This document shows, in pieces, positions 14,932 to 16,551 of a stretch of 16,551 nt of DNA. A program made the position numbers and the translations under genes. Under the pieces are notes generated by a model, which did not search any database, was not told the DNA's origin, and was given only the letters and a program-made list of their open reading frames with translations. How positions within the stretch are numbered: the stretch's first letter is position 1; each line of letters starts with the position of its first letter. The stretch is from an uncultured Collinsella sp. (lineage in GTDB: Bacteria; Actinomycetota; Coriobacteriia; Coriobacteriales; Coriobacteriaceae), in contig CABURG010000023.1 of assembly GCA_902493835.1 (NCBI GenBank), positions 1-16,551 on the forward strand. Direction: 5' to 3'.

Positions 14932-16332
14932 GTGTGCGCGATAATTCATTTTGGAACTGACGGTTGGCGCGCTCGCGTCGATGAGGACTTCACTGCCGAT
15001 AACGTTGCCCGTATCGCCGATGCCGTCGGCGAGTTGTGGCAAAAGACCAATCCGGGCAAAACGGTATATATAGGGTTCGACACCCGGCCCCTGGCGCGCG
15101 AGTTCGCTGAGCTTGCGGCGGGCGTGCTAGCGGCGCACGGGCTAGACGCCGTGCTCGCTTCGCGACCTGTCTCGACCCCTGCCCTTACGTGGGCGGCGGC
15201 TTATGACGGTGAGGCGTGCGGCGCGCTCATGGTGACGGGGTCCCATCATCCGCAGGGCTATCTGTGCCTCAAGATTCGCATGGGTGACGGCTCGACCGCC
15301 AACCAGGATGTCATCGAAGAGCTCGAAGAGACCATGGCTCCCGAGGCAATGGGGATCGAGGGGCAATATCGCACCGCGGATATCATTCCTGACTATATGC
15401 AGGCGGTGGCATCGTTTGTCGATGCCGAAGCCATCCGCGCCGCGCACCTGCGCGTGGTTGTCGATCCCATGGGCGGCGCAGCCCAGGGCTATCTAGCCGA
15501 CTTGCTGCGCGAGCTTGGCGTTGAGGTGCACGAGATTCACGCCGGGCAGGCGTCTGACCAAGAAGATATCTGCCCCGACCCCGTTGAACCGTGGGTGGAC
15601 GCTTGCGAGCGCACGGTTATCGAGGACGGAGCTTGCGCTGGCCTGGTGACCGACGGCGACGCCGACCGTATCGGCGCGGTTGACGAGCGCGGCAGATATA
15701 TACATCCGCATCAGATCATGGCGCTCGTTTTGGGCGACTTGGTTCAATTTCGTAATTTGGAGGGGCGCGTCGTCGTCAATCTTTCATGCTCGACGCTCGT
15801 GCGTCGCATTGCCGAGGCGCTTGGCTGCCGCGTGACCGTCAAACCAGTCGGTTTCAAATATATAGCGGCGGAGATGAAGAAGGGCGGCGTCCTCATGGGC
15901 GGCGAAGAAGCCGGTGGTATCGGCATCGCCGCGCATATGCCCGAGCGCGATGGAATCCTCGCCTGTCTGATTCTGTGTGAGCTTATGGCAAAGACGGGCG
16001 CGCCTTTGGGCGTTCTGGTCGACCAACTCGAGGACAGTTTTGGTAAGACGAGTTACGGTCGACGCGATTTGCGCCTTGAGGCCGAAGATGCCGAAACGTT
16101 ACGAACCCTGCTGCCGGGCGTAAACCCCAAGTCGATTTGTGGCAAGGTGCCGCAAAACGTTAGTCATATGGACGGCTTGCGTCTGTCATTCGAGGATGAC
16201 ACGTGGCTGCTGGTCCGTCCTAGCGGGACCGAACCAGTGGTGCGCGTCTACGCCGAGGGGTTCTCGGTGGAAGAACGTGATGAGTTGCTCGATGCTGGCT
16301 GTGCTTTAGCTAGGGGGACGTATCCGCTTTAA
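14932..16332 (+). CDS. Phosphoglucomutase/phosphomannomutase family protein
   Basis: Alpha-D-phosphohexomutase that moves phosphate between C1 and C6 of a hexose. The 466 residues hold all four family elements: FGTDGWRARVDEDFT near the N-terminus, the phosphoserine loop VTGSHHPQGYLCLK with S104, the metal loop DGDADRIG (241-248), the sugar loop GGEEAGG (323-329) and the phosphate loop RPSGTEPVVRVY (429-440). The sugar loop normally reads GEESG, so the Ser-to-Ala change is unusual, and the serine loop reads GSHHP rather than ASHNP. The substrate (glucose, mannose or glucosamine phosphate) is undecided. GTG 14932 is favoured by GAGGTG at 14919-14924; GTG 14917 lacks a site. Tyr-Ile pairs use TAT ATA, unlike the atp genes. 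Confidence 0.9.
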   Translation: MCAIIHFGTDGWRARVDEDFTADNVARIADAVGELWQKTNPGKTVYIGFDTRPLAREFAELAAGVLAAHGLDAVLASRPVSTPALTWAAAYDGEACGALMVTGSHHPQGYLCLKIRMGDGSTANQDVIEELEETMAPEAMGIEGQYRTADIIPDYMQAVASFVDAEAIRAAHLRVVVDPMGGAAQGYLADLLRELGVEVHEIHAGQASDQEDICPDPVEPWVDACERTVIEDGACAGLVTDGDADRIGAVDERGRYIHPHQIMALVLGDLVQFRNLEGRVVVNLSCSTLVRRIAEALGCRVTVKPVGFKYIAAEMKKGGVLMGGEEAGGIGIAAHMPERDGILACLILCELMAKTGAPLGVLVDQLEDSFGKTSYGRRDLRLEAEDAETLRTLLPGVNPKSICGKVPQNVSHMDGLRLSFEDDTWLLVRPSGTEPVVRVYAEGFSVEERDELLDAGCALARGTYPL

Positions 16333-16551
16333 CCATGAGACTGCCTTATATAAAGAGATGCTCGGCGAGCGGTAGTTAACGGCTGGCAAACGTTAGTCGG
16401 ATCACAAGATGTGTAGGAAATGTGTACGCCCAGATTCCCGCCCACGGGGCCCCTCCGGTCTGGCAATATATCTCCTTGCCGCGCGGCCCGGTCGGACCGG
16501 ATCAGCCGCAAAGCGTGCACCTTGAGAACCGGATACTGCGAGGATGGACAC
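16333..16551 (+). promoter_or_regulatory. Probable leader of a ribosomal RNA operon (gene itself outside the window)
   Basis: No protein gene is convincing here. The segment is rich in dyads: GGGGCCCC at 16446-16453, TCCGGTCTG (16454-16462) with CGGACCGGA (16493-16501), GGCAA/TTGCC (16462-16480), and CCGGT/ACCGG (16488-16500). It ends with a sequence like those before 16S rRNA genes in Gram-positive bacteria. TTATATAAAG at 16346-16355 may be a -10-like element but lacks a clear -35 box. The rRNA gene would start shortly after the window's right edge. Confidence 0.5.
16516..16530 (+). promoter_or_regulatory. boxA-like antitermination element
   Basis: TGCACCTTGAGAACC resembles the TTTGAGAAC and TTTGAAAAC elements found in rRNA leaders of actinobacteria and Bacillus, where the Nus factors bind the transcript. 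Its place at the end of a dyad-rich spacer supports the rRNA-leader reading. Confidence 0.5.

Noticed and set aside
16329..16520. A 63-codon minus-strand open frame in the right-end spacer
   Set aside because: It has no ribosome-binding site or domain, and the region is explained better by dyads and a boxA-like element.

Overview
The window looks like chromosomal DNA from a GC-rich, anaerobic gut actinobacterium of the class Coriobacteriia, most likely Collinsella or a close relative. This is inferred from overall base composition, codon use and protein character. No rRNA gene is present to settle it. Nearly everything is on the + strand; the one clear exception is a peptidase gene at 12078-13325.

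Layout: 1-1171 holds the 3' three quarters of a glycerol kinase gene (glpK), followed by uracil phosphoribosyltransferase (upp, 1295-1942). After a 281-bp spacer with a plausible promoter comes a complete F-type ATP synthase operon (2224-9107) in the classical order: atpI-like, atpB (a), atpE (c), atpF (b), atpH (delta), atpA (alpha), atpG (gamma), atpD (beta), atpC (epsilon). It closes with a strong intrinsic terminator at 9144-9182. The genes are tightly packed, with TAATG junctions at atpH/atpA and atpG/atpD. The exception is a 124-bp, hairpin-containing gap before atpE. Several subunits are unusual: a 64-residue c subunit, a b subunit with an apparent signal peptide, and a delta subunit that seems to lack part of its N-terminal domain.

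Next come two cell-envelope genes: murA (9196-10479, TTG start, its ribosome-binding site directly against the atp terminator) and an LCP-family glycopolymer transferase (10492-11727). A 350-bp non-coding region follows. It contains two copies of a 94-bp unit whose hairpins differ by compensatory base-pair changes, then two strong terminators.

At 12078-14772 a peptidase T gene (pepT) is divergent from a probable two-gene operon of a short DtxR/MntR-type metal-dependent regulator and a homocysteine S-methyltransferase. A perfect 8-bp inverted repeat lies between the divergent genes and is a good operator candidate. The last gene (14932-16332) is a phosphohexomutase with a potentially structured leader. 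The final ~220 bp have features of the leader of a ribosomal RNA operon that would begin just beyond the window, including a boxA-like sequence.

Most of the window is housekeeping. The parts most worth a second look are the covarying repeat pair at 11729-11914, the regulator/operator/metalloenzyme cluster at 12078-14772, and the atypical ATP synthase membrane and stalk subunits.
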